A stretch of DNA of 64,000 nt from Rhizobium sp. ZPR4 (GTDB lineage Bacteria; Pseudomonadota; Alphaproteobacteria; Rhizobiales; Rhizobiaceae): the NCBI RefSeq assembly GCF_040215725.1, contig NZ_CP157971.1:1-64000 (forward strand), read 5' to 3'. Shown piece after piece: positions 45,569 through 55,159 of this stretch (within the stretch, counting starts at the first letter, position 1; every line of letters begins with the position of its first letter). Below the pieces are notes generated by a model. That model was not told where the DNA came from. It worked only from the letters and a program-made list of their open reading frames with translations, and ran no database searches. Made by a program: the position numbers and the translations under genes.

Positions 45569-46669
45569 ATGAAGAAGTTTCTTTTGGCAGCAACCATGCT
45601 TGCCGCGATCAGCACGCCTGCACTTGCTGACATGACGATCGGCTGGGGTGGTCCGATTACGGGCGGGAGCGCCGCGGTTGGGGAGCAGAATCTCAACGGC
45701 GTCAAGCAAGCGGTCGAAGACATCAATGCTGCCGGCGGCATACTCGGTGAGAGACTCGTGCTTCAGGTCGAAGACGATGCGGGTGACCCCAAGCAGGCCG
45801 TTTCGGTGGCAAATCGCCTTGCAGCGGCAGGGGCCCAGTTCGTCGTCGGACATCAGAACTCCGGCGCTTCGATCCCGGCATCTGACATTTACGCCGAAAA
45901 TGGCATGTTGCAGATTACTCCGGCCTCTACAAACCCAAATCTCACGGAGCGTGGTCTCTGGAACACGTTCCGCACGTGCGGCAGGGATGACCAGCAAGGT
46001 ACCGTTGCAGGGAACTATCTGACGAAGAATTTTGCTGGAAAGAATGTTTTCCTGGTTCACGACAAGACCCCATACGGCCAAGGCTTGGTCGAGGAAGTCA
46101 AGAAGACGATCAATGCGGGCGGATTGACGGAAATAGGCTTCGAAGGCATTTCCGTCGGCGAAAAGGACTACTCCGCACTCATCGCCAAAATCAAGGAAAG
46201 CAAAGCGGATGTCGTTTACTTCGGAGGGGTGTATACAGAAGCGGGCCTGATCCTGCGCCAACTGCGCGATCAGGGCAGCAAGATCGCGATGATCGGGGGC
46301 GACGCTGTCTTCTCGACGGAATTTGCCGCGATCACTGGTCCGGCGGGTGACGGCACGCTGATTACTTTTGGTCCAGATGCCCGCAAGAATCCCGCAGCGG
46401 CCAACGTCCTGAAGAAGTTCGCTGCTAAAAAGATCGATCCGGAAGGGTTTACGCTCTACGGTTATGCAGCCGTTCAGGTCATCAAGGCGGGGATCGAGGC
46501 TGCCGGCAAGGCCGATCCGCAGGCAGTCGCGGACAAGCTCCATACAGGGATGAAAATCGACACGGTTATTGGCCCGCTTTCCTACAACGAGAAGGGCGAT
46601 ATCACCCGTCTCGACTTCGTCCTTTACCAGCTCAAGAACGGAAAGTTCGAAGAGCAACCGTCGAACTGA
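45569..46669 (+). CDS. livK: periplasmic substrate-binding protein, branched-chain amino-acid family
   Basis: 366 residues with a clear signal peptide (KKFLLAATMLAAISTPALA, cleaved before DMTIGW). The mature fold is of the LivJ/LivK class: GPITGGSAAVGEQNLNGVKQ, VVGHQNSGASIPASDIYAEN and VYFGGVYTEAGLILRQLRDQG. I chose the third of three consecutive ATG codons (45569), seven bases after GGGG. First gene of a five-gene transporter; the substrate is probably the compound degraded by dpaL and the amidohydrolase. Confidence 0.93.
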   Translation: MKKFLLAATMLAAISTPALADMTIGWGGPITGGSAAVGEQNLNGVKQAVEDINAAGGILGERLVLQVEDDAGDPKQAVSVANRLAAAGAQFVVGHQNSGASIPASDIYAENGMLQITPASTNPNLTERGLWNTFRTCGRDDQQGTVAGNYLTKNFAGKNVFLVHDKTPYGQGLVEEVKKTINAGGLTEIGFEGISVGEKDYSALIAKIKESKADVVYFGGVYTEAGLILRQLRDQGSKIAMIGGDAVFSTEFAAITGPAGDGTLITFGPDARKNPAAANVLKKFAAKKIDPEGFTLYGYAAVQVIKAGIEAAGKADPQAVADKLHTGMKIDTVIGPLSYNEKGDITRLDFVLYQLKNGKFEEQPSN

Positions 46670-46693
46670 TCCCACCACCTTAGATGGTAGGAG

Positions 46694-46722
46694 CCGGCGC
46701 GCCGATACACTCGTTGCGCCGG
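46694..46722 (+). terminator. hairpin downstream of the binding-protein gene
   Basis: A perfect seven-base stem CCGGCGC (46694-46700) and GCGCCGG (46716-46722) lies between livK and livH. Without a T-run it probably stabilises the abundant livK message or partly attenuates transcription into the permease genes. Confidence 0.5.
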
Positions 46723-46807
46723 TAGTCGTCCTTCAGCATCCGACCGTTCCAGCTCCTGGGCACCGCTCAGGGGAGGTAGCTGTGCGCGTTTCCTCGGGAG
46801 GAAAATC

Positions 46808-47710
46808 TTGGAATATTTCATTCAACAGCTCTTTAACGGGCTGACCCTCGGCTCGATCTATGGGCTGGTCGCCATTGGGTACACGATGGTCTACGGCATC
46901 ATTGGCATGATCAACTTTGCTCACGGGGACATCTTCATGTTGGGCGGCTTCGCTGCCTTGATCGTCTTCCTGGTGCTTACGTCGATCTTTGCGGGATTGC
47001 CTGTGGCAGTCCTCCTGCTCGCCATGCTGGTCGTCGCCATGCTCACCACTGGTCTTTGGAACTGGACGATCGAGCGCGTCGCTTATCGTCCACTTCGTGG
47101 CTCTTTCCGGTTGGCACCGCTGATAACCGCAATCGGTATGTCGATCGTTGTGTCGAACTTCATCCAGGTGACACAGGGTCCCAGAAACAAGCCCATTCCT
47201 CAGCTCATTGGCGAAACCTATCAGATCGGTGGCATAACTGTCTCGTTGAAGCAGATCCTGATCCTAATCCTGACTTCCGTACTGCTTGCTGCCTTTTGGT
47301 ACATCGTCAACAAGACATCGCTTGGACGTGCCCAGCGCGCCACTGAGCAAGACCGCAAAATGGCAGCACTTCTCGGGATCGACGTGGACCGCACGATTTC
47401 TGTAACTTTCATCATGGGGGCCGCGCTCGCTGCTGTGGGCGGGACGATGTTCCTCGTCTATTACGGCGTCGCCTCATTTACGGACGGATTTGTTCCCGGC
47501 GTCAAAGCCTTCACAGCAGCTGTTCTAGGGGGAATTGGATCGCTGCCTGGCGCCGTTTTGGGAGGCTTGCTGATCGGTCTCATCGAATCCTTGTGGTCCG
47601 CCTACTTTTCAATTGCCTACAAAGATGTCGCTACCTTCGCGATTTTGGCTTTTGTCTTGATCTTCAAACCAACGGGCATACTCGGGCGCCCTGAAGTCGA
47701 GAAGGTGTAA
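46808..47710 (+). CDS. livH: branched-chain-type ABC permease LivH
   Basis: 300 residues, about eight transmembrane helices. Family segments are [53 protein letters not shown] and [20 protein letters not shown]. The start is TTG at 46808 after GGGAGGAA. Forms the membrane channel with LivM; ends five bases before livM. Confidence 0.93.
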   Translation: MEYFIQQLFNGLTLGSIYGLVAIGYTMVYGIIGMINFAHGDIFMLGGFAALIVFLVLTSIFAGLPVAVLLLAMLVVAMLTTGLWNWTIERVAYRPLRGSFRLAPLITAIGMSIVVSNFIQVTQGPRNKPIPQLIGETYQIGGITVSLKQILILILTSVLLAAFWYIVNKTSLGRAQRATEQDRKMAALLGIDVDRTISVTFIMGAALAAVGGTMFLVYYGVASFTDGFVPGVKAFTAAVLGGIGSLPGAVLGGLLIGLIESLWSAYFSIAYKDVATFAILAFVLIFKPTGILGRPEVEKV

Positions 47711-47715
47711 ACGAA

Positions 47716-49107
47716 ATGGCACCAATCGTCTCCACCGCTGGCAGGCTCGAAGGCGGGCTTGTTGTAAAAGGCCTCCGTGAGGCGGTCTTCACTGGCCTCA
47801 TCACGCTAGGCCTCTTCGTCCTGTATGTTGGTCTTGGCACGCACCAGAACATCGACAATAAGCTCATAATCAACCAGAGATGGGGACTGCTTGCCATTTT
47901 CGTAGCGATTGCCGCCGTTGGCCGCTTCTTGGTCGTTGTCTTCGTTCAACCCAACATCGACAGACGGAAACTTGAGAAGGCGAAGCAAGGCGAGCTCGAC
48001 ATTGCGGCCGGGAAGGGCTTTTTTCACGCACACTTTCTGAAGATCGCTTTGATAGGGTTACTGCTCTACCCGATGGTAATCTACGCGCTGGTTGGCGCGC
48101 AGGGTTCGCTGAAGTGGGTCGACAACTTTGGGATCCAGATCTTGATCTATGTGATGCTTGCCTGGGGCCTCAATATCGTCGTCGGCCTCGCGGGTCTTCT
48201 CGACCTCGGCTACGTCGCATTCTACGCAGTCGGTGCGTATTCCTATGCACTTTTGTCCACCTACTTCGGCCTCTCATTCTGGCTGTTGCTACCGCTTTCA
48301 GGAATCTTGGCCGCCCTTTGGGGGATGGTTCTAGGTTTCCCGGTTTTGCGCCTTCGCGGCGATTACCTCGCGATCGTTACGCTGGCTTTCGGTGAAATCA
48401 TCCGTCTCGTCCTGATCAACTGGACCGATGTGACAAAGGGGACGTTCGGGGTCGCGAGTATTCCGAAGGCCAAGCTTTTCGGTATACCTTTCGATGCCAG
48501 TCCGCATGGCTTTGCCAAGCTGCTCGGATTGCCGATTTCGGCCGCTTACTACAAAATTTTCCTGTTCTATCTCATCCTCGCCCTCTGCCTACTGACCGCT
48601 TACGTCACAATCCGCCTGCGCCGCATGCCCATCGGTCGCGCGTGGGAGGCTTTGCGCGAAGACGAGATTGCCTGCCGTTCGCTGGGTATAAATACCGTGA
48701 CCACCAAGCTTTCGGCATTCGCAACAGGAGCAATGTTCGGTGGCTTCGCAGGATCCTTCTTTGCCGCTCGCCAAGGTTTCGTGTCCCCCGAATCTTTCGT
48801 TTTCATGGAATCGGCGGTTATCCTCGCCATTGTCGTTCTTGGCGGCATGGGGTCGCTGACAGGCATCGCTATCGCGGCCGTAGTCATGATCGGGGGAACC
48901 GAAGTCTTGCGAGAGATGACGTTCCTGAAGGGTGTATTCGGCTCAGACTTCACTCCGGAACTATATCGAATGCTGTTGTTCGGTCTTGCCATGGTCGTGG
49001 TCATGCTTTTCAAGCCGCGCGGTTTTGTCGGCTCGCGCGAACCCACGGCCTTCCTGAAAGAGCGCAAGGCCGTGTCGGGAAGCTTTACAAAGGAAGGGCA
49101 CGGTTGA
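47716..49107 (+). CDS. livM: branched-chain-type ABC permease LivM
   Basis: 463 residues with an extended N-terminal region (three extra hydrophobic segments before residue 140), as in rhizobial LivM. The core has [59 protein letters not shown] and [16 protein letters not shown]. The stop overlaps the livG ATG by one base. Confidence 0.93.
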   Translation: MAPIVSTAGRLEGGLVVKGLREAVFTGLITLGLFVLYVGLGTHQNIDNKLIINQRWGLLAIFVAIAAVGRFLVVVFVQPNIDRRKLEKAKQGELDIAAGKGFFHAHFLKIALIGLLLYPMVIYALVGAQGSLKWVDNFGIQILIYVMLAWGLNIVVGLAGLLDLGYVAFYAVGAYSYALLSTYFGLSFWLLLPLSGILAALWGMVLGFPVLRLRGDYLAIVTLAFGEIIRLVLINWTDVTKGTFGVASIPKAKLFGIPFDASPHGFAKLLGLPISAAYYKIFLFYLILALCLLTAYVTIRLRRMPIGRAWEALREDEIACRSLGINTVTTKLSAFATGAMFGGFAGSFFAARQGFVSPESFVFMESAVILAIVVLGGMGSLTGIAIAAVVMIGGTEVLREMTFLKGVFGSDFTPELYRMLLFGLAMVVVMLFKPRGFVGSREPTAFLKERKAVSGSFTKEGHG

Positions 49108-49949
49108 TGTCCACCGATATCCTGCTCAAGGTTGAACACCTGTCGATGAAATTCGGCGGCCTGATGGCCATCAACGACCTTTCTTTCCAGGCCAAACGCG
49201 GCGAAATCACTGCGTTGATCGGTCCCAATGGTGCGGGGAAAACGACAGTTTTCAACTGCATTACCGGCTTTTACAAGCCGACCATGGGGATGATCACGTT
49301 GAACCAGAAGGACGGCAGGCAACATCTGCTTGAGCGCCTTCCGGATTTTCGAGTTACGAAAGACGCCAAAGTTGCCCGCACATTCCAAAATATCAGATTG
49401 TTCTCGGGCCTAACGGTACTGGAAAACTTACTTGTTGCTCAGCACAACAGGCTGATGAGAGCATCGGGCTACACCATTCTCGGTTTGCTCGGCATTGGCC
49501 CTTACAGGAATGAGGCAAAGGCGGCGATCGATCTCGCCAAACACTGGCTGGATAGGGCTGACCTGCTCGATCGAGCCGACGATCCGGCCGGTGACCTTTC
49601 CTATGGCGCTCAACGCCGTTTGGAAATCGCACGCGCCATGTGCACGGGCCCGGAACTGCTGTGTCTCGACGAACCTGCAGCAGGTCTGAACCCAAGGGAG
49701 TCTCTGGCTCTCAATGGTCTTCTTCAGGGGATCCAACACGAGAGTGAAACCTCCATTCTCCTCATCGAACACGACATGTCCGTTGTCATGGAGATATCCA
49801 ACCATGTCGTGGTGCTGGAATACGGGCAGAAGATATCCGATGGCACGCCGGATTACGTGAAGAACGATCCGAGGGTGATCGCGGCCTATCTAGGCGTCGA
49901 AGATGATGAAGTCAGCGAGGTCATCGCGACCGTCGAGGAGGCACAGTGA
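49107..49949 (+). CDS. livG: branched-chain-type ABC ATPase LivG
   Basis: 280 residues. Walker A GPNGAGKTTVFN lies near residue 43, followed by ARTFQNIRLFSGLTVLENLL, signature LSYGAQRRLEIARAM and Walker B LLCLDEPAAGLNPRE. I chose the ATG at 49107; a much longer in-frame extension overlaps livM and is not credible. Energises LivHM with LivF. Confidence 0.94.
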   Translation: MSTDILLKVEHLSMKFGGLMAINDLSFQAKRGEITALIGPNGAGKTTVFNCITGFYKPTMGMITLNQKDGRQHLLERLPDFRVTKDAKVARTFQNIRLFSGLTVLENLLVAQHNRLMRASGYTILGLLGIGPYRNEAKAAIDLAKHWLDRADLLDRADDPAGDLSYGAQRRLEIARAMCTGPELLCLDEPAAGLNPRESLALNGLLQGIQHESETSILLIEHDMSVVMEISNHVVVLEYGQKISDGTPDYVKNDPRVIAAYLGVEDDEVSEVIATVEEAQ

Positions 49950-50677
49950 TGACCGGAGCACAACTTCTCAAGGTCCAGGGGGTGGAGACCTACTACGGAA
50001 ACATTCGGGCGCTGGCGGGTGTCGACGTCGAAGTTAAAAAGGGCGAAATCGTCAGCCTTATCGGCGCTAACGGCGCCGGGAAATCGACGCTGATGATGAC
50101 CATTTGCGGGAGCCCTCAGGCGCGCACGGGCTCGATCATCTTCGACGGCCAGGATATCACCAGGTTGCCGACACATGAGATCGCGCGTCTGCGGATTGCT
50201 CAGTCGCCTGAAGGTCGCCGGATATTCCAGCGGATGACCGTAACCGAGAACCTCCAGATGGGGGCGAACCTCGACAACCTCAAATTCTTCAACGAGGATG
50301 TCGAAAAAGTGTTTGCGATGTTCCCGCGCTTGAAGGAACGACAGCATCAACGTGCCGGAACGATGTCAGGAGGCGAGTTACAGATGCTGTCGATCGCACG
50401 TGCGCTGATGGCTCGTCCAAAACTCCTCCTGCTCGACGAGCCTTCTCTCGGTCTAGCGCCGCTGATCGTCAAAGGGATTTTCGAGCAGATAAAGAAACTG
50501 AACGAAGACGAAGGGCTTACCGTTTTCCTTGTCGAACAAAATGCGTTCGCCGCGCTCAAGCTTTCGCACCGGGCTTACGTGATGGTCAACGGTAAAGTGA
50601 CATTGAGCGGTTCGGGCAAAGATCTGCTCGCGAACCCGGAAGTCCGCGCCGCCTATCTCGAAGGCGGACGGCACTGA
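49949..50677 (+). CDS. livF: branched-chain-type ABC ATPase LivF
   Basis: 242 residues. Walker A GANGAGKSTLMM, the Q-loop region RIAQSPEGRRIFQRMTV, signature MSGGELQMLSIARAL and Walker B LLLLDEPSLGLAPLIV are all present. The ATG at 49949 overlaps the livG stop by one base (TGATG). Followed by a DUF6867-like gene in the same operon. Confidence 0.94.
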   Translation: MTGAQLLKVQGVETYYGNIRALAGVDVEVKKGEIVSLIGANGAGKSTLMMTICGSPQARTGSIIFDGQDITRLPTHEIARLRIAQSPEGRRIFQRMTVTENLQMGANLDNLKFFNEDVEKVFAMFPRLKERQHQRAGTMSGGELQMLSIARALMARPKLLLLDEPSLGLAPLIVKGIFEQIKKLNEDEGLTVFLVEQNAFAALKLSHRAYVMVNGKVTLSGSGKDLLANPEVRAAYLEGGRH

Positions 50678-50699
50678 GCAGAGACAAGGGATATCGGAC

Positions 50700-51095
50700 A
50701 TGCAAGGATTGTTTTTTGAACCGGACGCAGGCGTGCATCTTGTCATTCGTGGCTTCGTGGTCCTACTAGGTTTTTGGACTGCCTGGCGAGCCGGCAAGTC
50801 GCTAGCAGATAACTGGGCTGGATTTCCGCAGGTCTTTGCTTGCACCTTCCTCATAGCCTTGGTGATGCAGTTCCTTCACCACGCGCTGTTCGATGGCCCC
50901 ATGCTGAGCATCTTCTATTTCACCGTTGACTACTCGATGCTGCTTGTTCTCGCCATAGCCGGTTTTCGGATGCGTCGAACGGACCAGATGGTTCGAAGCT
51001 ACTACTGGCTGTACGAGAGGAGCTCCGCTTTCTCTTGGCGGCCAGTGCGTGACGGCATGGATGCAAGAGCCAAGAATGGGGCGATGTCACTTTAA
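50700..51095 (+). CDS. DUF6867-like membrane protein
   Basis: 131 residues with three likely transmembrane helices (VIRGFVVLLGFWTAWRAGKS, VFACTFLIALVMQFLHHALF, YSMLLVLAIAGFRMRR). It carries the charged C-terminal motif YYWLYERSSAFSWRPV seen in small proteins that follow livF in rhizobia. It starts 22 bases after livF. Possibly an accessory of the transporter. The family name is from memory of this context. Confidence 0.7.
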   Translation: MQGLFFEPDAGVHLVIRGFVVLLGFWTAWRAGKSLADNWAGFPQVFACTFLIALVMQFLHHALFDGPMLSIFYFTVDYSMLLVLAIAGFRMRRTDQMVRSYYWLYERSSAFSWRPVRDGMDARAKNGAMSL

Positions 51096-51126
51096 CTGAC
51101 CTCAAACGCATATCAGACGGTTTGCT

Positions 51127-51460
51127 TTAGGAATTGTTCTCAAACCATGGCTCCAGCCGCAGCTTTCGGTTCTGCGATCGCCATGATGCGGTGAGCGCGA
51201 TTTTGGAATGCGGAGCGATGTGAGCGGGGTGGGACGAAAAGTTACGGACAGCGTAAAAGATAGAGACGAAGCGCTGAAGGCCGCCTGTTGGCGATCGGAA
51301 GCTTTGCATCATCCGCTGCCGTTTTCGCAGCGTCACATCAGAGTTCTCGGCCCTGTTGCTCAGACCTTGTGGAATCGGTGTTCGAAAAGTGGCATAACCT
51401 GCCGCCGAGCTGCTCCGTAGGAGCGCAATTTGTCAGTGATCATCAGAATGGGGTCGGTTC
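51127..51460 (-). mobile_element. IS6-family transposase remnant
   Basis: In different frames of the minus strand I read ILMITDKLRSYGAARRQVMP, then NRAENSDVTLRKRQRMMQSF, then SPTGGLQRFVSIFYAVRNFS. These match successive parts of an IS6/IS26-type DDE transposase C-terminal half (the catalytic Glu lies in the NRAENS motif). Frameshifts and a missing 5' half show it is dead. No terminal inverted repeats were found. Confidence 0.65.
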
Positions 51461-51505
51461 CGGCTGAGGGCGGAATCGTACGTTAGTGGGCGTTTCTCAT
51501 TCGCC

Positions 51506-51600
51506 TCAGGTACTTTGACGTCCTAAGGCGCGATAGACGGTCGGCCGCGAGATTGAAAACACCTGTCGATTTTCAGAAGATAATTTCAGTGCTGACCAAG
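51506..51600 (-). pseudogene. second resolvase C-terminal helix-turn-helix remnant
   Basis: The minus strand reads LKLSSENRQVFSISRPTVYR, then ALGRQST and a stop at 51506-51508. This is the end of a Tn3-type resolvase (the DNA-binding ISRPTVYRAL motif). No catalytic domain precedes it. It lies just beyond the end of the intact resolvase gene, so two resolvase genes once lay in tandem or one replaced the other. Confidence 0.5.
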
Positions 51601-51616
51601 AGACCTTGTCAGTAGG

Positions 51617-52243
51617 TCAGACAGTCTGCTCCCTGGGAACGGTGCGCCTCGACCTTTGTACATCTGTTCCGGCCCCGGCCCAGCCAATGCGTTCCAGTGT
51701 GTCGATGAGTGTCGAGCGAGGCACCTTAAAGGTGCGGCACACCGAAGCCTTGCTGGCGCCACTGTCGAGGGCGGCGACAATCTGTTCGATCCTCTCCAGG
51801 TCAAGCGAAGGCGGCCGTCCACCCTTTCGACCGCGCCGCCGGGCGGCCGCGAGCCCTGCCGTAACCCGTTCCTTTATCAGGGCCCGCTCATACTGGGCGA
51901 GCGAGCCAAAGATGTTGAATAGGAACTCTCCGTGCGGCGTTGTGGTGTCCATCTGCTCGGTCAGCGAATGGAAAGCGACGCCACGCTCCTTCAGTTCGTC
52001 GACGATCCGGATGAGGTGTGATAGGGAGCGGCCGAGGCGGTCGAGCTTCCACACCACCATCACGTCGGCGGATCGCAGGTCCCGCAAACAGGCCTTCAGT
52101 CCCGGTCGGTCATCGCGAGCCCCGGAGGCTCTATCCTGATGCAGATGACGTTCGTCAACGCCGGCGGCGATGAGCGCATCACGTTGCAGATTGACCGATT
52201 GACGTTCGTCGGCAGGTGAAACGCGCATGTAGCCAATCAGCAT
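51617..52243 (-). CDS. serine recombinase/resolvase (Tn3/Hin family)
   Basis: 208 residues. The catalytic serine is in GYMRVSPADERQSVNLQRDA (Ser9), followed by the Arg motif VVWKLDRLGRSLSHLI and NIFGSLAQYERALIKERVTAG. The C-terminal helix-turn-helix is SKASVCRTFKVPRSTLIDTL. It appears intact but has no transposase beside it. Flanking remnants suggest a relict transposon. Confidence 0.9.
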   Translation of the reverse strand: MLIGYMRVSPADERQSVNLQRDALIAAGVDERHLHQDRASGARDDRPGLKACLRDLRSADVMVVWKLDRLGRSLSHLIRIVDELKERGVAFHSLTEQMDTTTPHGEFLFNIFGSLAQYERALIKERVTAGLAAARRRGRKGGRPPSLDLERIEQIVAALDSGASKASVCRTFKVPRSTLIDTLERIGWAGAGTDVQRSRRTVPREQTV

Positions 52244-52493
52244 ATACGATAAAATTCGAATTGGACGTTTTCGTACATTGCCACAATCCGACAGGGTTTG
52301 TCGTGCAAAATAGCGGGGTAGTTTGGCGGTTTTGCAAGGCCGCCCTGCTGGGTGACGACAATCACTTGTTTGTCGTTATTTCACGCACCACGTGCGTCTG
52401 CAGGACTCGTTAAGATCGCGATGCCGACCATTTCGAGACAGCTGTATCCATCCCGCTTGCTCAAAGGCTGACTGCTCATATCCCAAACACCTC
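52244..52493. other. intergenic stretch without recognised gene
   Basis: About 250 bases between the resolvase start and the promoter of the GntR gene. I see no coding frame with a convincing start, no terminal repeats and no strong hairpin other than a short GGCGG/CCGCC pairing near 52333-52352. Confidence 0.4.
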
Positions 52494-52546
52494 TTGACAG
52501 AAAATCTCACAACATGCAGATTGCCGGCAATCGGCATCCGGCAATC
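52494..52546 (+). promoter_or_regulatory. candidate promoter and operator repeat of the GntR gene
   Basis: A perfect -35 TTGACA (52494-52499) is followed 17 bases later by a weak -10 CAGATT (52517-52522). Immediately downstream the nine-base direct repeat CCGGCAATC occurs twice (52524-52532 and 52538-52546). The repeat lies where an autoregulating GntR protein would bind. Confidence 0.4.
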
Positions 52547-52570
52547 GTGAGGATGCCTTGGGAGCGGTCT

Positions 52571-53311
52571 ATGCGAAACGGTGATTCCGAAAACAAAAGC
52601 GTCAGCAGCAGCCTGCACGTGCTCCGAAACGTGTCCATCTCGGAGCTCGTCTATCAGCAGGTGCATGAGAAGATTCTGTCCGGAGAGCTTTTTCCGGGCG
52701 AACATATGAACGAAAACCGTCTGGCTGCCGCGCTCGGCGTCAGCAGGGCATCTGTTCGCGAGGCACTCCGGCAGCTCGAAAAGGACAGTTTGGTCGAAAT
52801 CACCAAGAACAGGGGGCCGTTCGTTCGCGATATGCCACCTGAAGAGGCGTGGGAGCTTTACGACATCCGCGCGTCACTCGAGGCCCTTGCTGCGGAATTG
52901 GCCGCGAAAAGGCGCACCGATGAGGATCTCCATCTCCTTGCTAAGTGCCTGGAAAACATGGATCGCTCGATCGAGGATGGAGATGAGGCGGGCATATTCC
53001 AGTACGCCGTCGAATTTCATCGGATTGTGGCGGCGATGTCCGGCAGCCAGAACCTGGTGGATATGCTGAAAGGCGTCTGGGGGCGGCTCGTGCTGTTCCG
53101 CAGCAAGTTCTCGCGTTTGCATCTGGGTGACCCCGGCAGCACCGAGGAGAAGCGGATCTTGGCGGCCATCCAGGCAGGAGATGCCGAAGCGGCATCCGCT
53201 CTGATGAGAGCGCACATCATCGGCGGGAAAGAAGGTTTGATGAAGCATGCCAAGGAGCATGAAGCAAAAGCCGAGAGGAAGGCTGCTGCGGGCGGAAGGA
53301 AGCAGCCATGA
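52571..53311 (+). CDS. GntR-family (FadR/FCD) regulator of the amino-acid uptake module
   Basis: 246 residues from the ATG at 52571, with GGGAG seven bases upstream; an ATG at 52514 would put the start over the operator repeat. The winged helix is LVYQQVHEKILSGELFPGEH, then LAAALGVSRASVREALRQLEKDSLVEI. The FCD domain has metal-ligand-like residues in LYDIRASLEALAAELAA, FHRIVAAMSGS and LMRAHIIGGKEG. The stop overlaps the next ABC gene by four bases, so the regulator is the first gene of the catabolic operon. Confidence 0.9.
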   Translation: MRNGDSENKSVSSSLHVLRNVSISELVYQQVHEKILSGELFPGEHMNENRLAAALGVSRASVREALRQLEKDSLVEITKNRGPFVRDMPPEEAWELYDIRASLEALAAELAAKRRTDEDLHLLAKCLENMDRSIEDGDEAGIFQYAVEFHRIVAAMSGSQNLVDMLKGVWGRLVLFRSKFSRLHLGDPGSTEEKRILAAIQAGDAEAASALMRAHIIGGKEGLMKHAKEHEAKAERKAAAGGRKQP

Positions 53312-54165
53312 AGTCTTCAAGACCGGTTATCGCTTCTGTCGCGCGGAGTGCGAGCGTCACAAGCGTCGTGGCAATGCCCAATCTCTCCGTGAACAGCAGC
53401 AATCGCCCAACCTTGGTTGCGGAAGACATCCATAAGAGTTTCGGCCCTCTCGAGGTGTTGAAGGGGATCTCGCTCGAAGCGAACAGAGGCGACGTGATTT
53501 CGATCATCGGCAGTTCAGGGTCCGGCAAGAGCACATTCCTGCGCTGCATGAATTTCCTTGAGACGCCGAGCAAAGGCCGGATCGCGGTTGGTCAGGACGA
53601 GATCAGAATTGAAACTGACCGTAGGGGCCGCCTGATCGGGCTCGATCGAAAAAGGATCGACCGGATGCGCATGCAGCTCGGGATGGTGTTTCAAAGCTTC
53701 AATCTCTGGTCGCACATGACGGTTCTCGAAAACGTCATGGAAGGGCCTGTGCATGTCCTCAAGCAACCGAGAAACGAGGTGCGCGACAGGGCCATGGATT
53801 ACCTTGGCAAGGTCGGAATCGCGGGGAAGCATGCGAGCTATCCATCCGAACTGTCTGGAGGACAACAACAGCGAGTCAGCATCGCGAGGGCACTTGCTAT
53901 GCAACCCGCGGCGCTCCTGTTCGACGAGCCTACGTCTGCGCTCGATCCAGAGCTAGTTGGCGAGGTTCTCAAGGTTATCCGACAGCTTGCGGAAGAAGGC
54001 CGCACCATGGTCGTGGTCACTCACGAAATGGGCTTCGCGCGCGACGTCTCGAGCAAGGTCGTTTTTCTCGAAAAGGGGAGGATCGAGGAGCAAGGCACAC
54101 CAGACCAGGTATTTCGTAACCCATCTTCGTCGCGCTGTCGCGAGTTTCTCGCGAGCGTCCGCTAA
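53308..54165 (+). CDS. polar amino-acid ABC transporter ATPase (HisP/OccP-like)
   Basis: 285 residues. Walker [16 protein letters not shown], then [20 protein letters not shown], signature [15 protein letters not shown], Walker [16 protein letters not shown] and [20 protein letters not shown], all typical of the PAAT family. The start at 53308 overlaps the GntR stop; an ATG at 53374 would give the more usual length near 263. Probably powers the two permeases further down. Confidence 0.93.
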   Translation: MKSSRPVIASVARSASVTSVVAMPNLSVNSSNRPTLVAEDIHKSFGPLEVLKGISLEANRGDVISIIGSSGSGKSTFLRCMNFLETPSKGRIAVGQDEIRIETDRRGRLIGLDRKRIDRMRMQLGMVFQSFNLWSHMTVLENVMEGPVHVLKQPRNEVRDRAMDYLGKVGIAGKHASYPSELSGGQQQRVSIARALAMQPAALLFDEPTSALDPELVGEVLKVIRQLAEEGRTMVVVTHEMGFARDVSSKVVFLEKGRIEEQGTPDQVFRNPSSSRCREFLASVR

Positions 54166-54227
54166 CGCCCGGCACCACGCCGACGATCAATAGCTTTCAA
54201 CAAAAGACGAAACACAGAGGTGAACGC

Positions 54228-55079
54228 ATGAGAATCTCCAAACTGAATACATTGCTCGCAATGCTCGCTGGCGCCATGGTTCTTGCGGGGCCGGCAGCGG
54301 CCAAGGACTACAAGAGCGTCACGTTTGCAACCGACGCCACATACGCGCCCTTCGAATACAAGGATGCCAGCGGTAACCTGATGGGTTTCGATATCGATCT
54401 CAGCAAGGACCTGTGCAGCCGCGTGAAGATGGAATGCCCGGTGATCGAGCAGGCCTGGGATGGGATCATTCCGTCTCTCGTCGCCGGACGCTACGATGCG
54501 ATCCTTGCCGCCATGGACATCAATGCTGAGCGCGAGAAAGTCATTTCTTTTACCCAACCCTACATCAAGACCCCGGTTCGTTTCATTGCGCCGAAAGGCA
54601 ACTCCCTGTCGGAGTTCAAGAGCGGGCTGGACAGCCTGACCCTCGATGACGTGAGCCCGGAGGAACGGGCGGAGTTGGACAAGCTGGCGGCTGCCTTCAA
54701 AGGTAAAAAGATCGGCGTGCAATCGAGCACGACGGCCGAATCCTTCGTGAAGGAGTTCCTGCCCGACGTGGAACTCGCCAGCTACGATACACCCGACAAT
54801 ATGGTCCTTGATCTCAACTCAGGCCGCATCGACGCAAGCCTGTCGACACTTGCGCGCCTCAAGCCGCTGCTTGAGAAGCCCGAAGGCAAGGACCTCGCCA
54901 TTTTCGGGCCGAACATGACCGGCGGACCGTTCGGCAAGGGAACTGGCATTGGTCTGCGCAAGGAAGACGGTCAGCTACGCGACATGCTGAATAAGGCCAT
55001 CGCCGAAGCCGTCGCCGACGGCACGATCGAGAAGTTGTCGATGAAGTGGCTGGGCTTCGACGGTACACCGAAGCAGTGA
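54228..55079 (+). CDS. periplasmic binding protein for a polar/basic amino acid or opine
   Basis: 283 residues with a signal peptide (LNTLLAMLAGAMVLAGPAAA). Mature SBP_bac_3 signatures are VTFATDATYAPFEYKDASGN, GFDIDLSKDLCSRVKMECPV, WDGIIPSLVAGRYDAILAAM and FTQPYIKTPVRFIAP. The subfamily is that of LAO/octopine/nopaline-binding proteins. Acts with the flanking ATPase and permeases. Confidence 0.92.
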   Translation: MRISKLNTLLAMLAGAMVLAGPAAAKDYKSVTFATDATYAPFEYKDASGNLMGFDIDLSKDLCSRVKMECPVIEQAWDGIIPSLVAGRYDAILAAMDINAEREKVISFTQPYIKTPVRFIAPKGNSLSEFKSGLDSLTLDDVSPEERAELDKLAAAFKGKKIGVQSSTTAESFVKEFLPDVELASYDTPDNMVLDLNSGRIDASLSTLARLKPLLEKPEGKDLAIFGPNMTGGPFGKGTGIGLRKEDGQLRDMLNKAIAEAVADGTIEKLSMKWLGFDGTPKQ

Positions 55080-55090
55080 GACAGCACTGA

Positions 55091-55128
55091 TGTCGGAGTG
55101 CGGACCGCTTTCGTTCGCAACTCCGACA
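55091..55128 (+). terminator. hairpin between binding-protein and permease genes
   Basis: A perfect nine-base stem TGTCGGAGT (55091-55099) and ACTCCGACA (55120-55128) lies 12 bases after the binding-protein stop. It is probably an mRNA-stabilising or attenuating element that keeps binding-protein level above permease level. Confidence 0.6.
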
Positions 55129-55159
55129 TTTCCGGTTCTCCCGCAACAGAGTTTATATA

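Noticed and set aside
48642..49106. N-terminal extension of the livG frame
   Set aside because: It runs through the end of livM in another frame and is Arg-rich nonsense; the ATG at 49107 fits the Walker A position.
51606..52139. 177-codon plus-strand frame opposite the resolvase
   Set aside because: Antisense to an intact serine recombinase with catalytic motifs; Ser/Arg-rich mirror translation.
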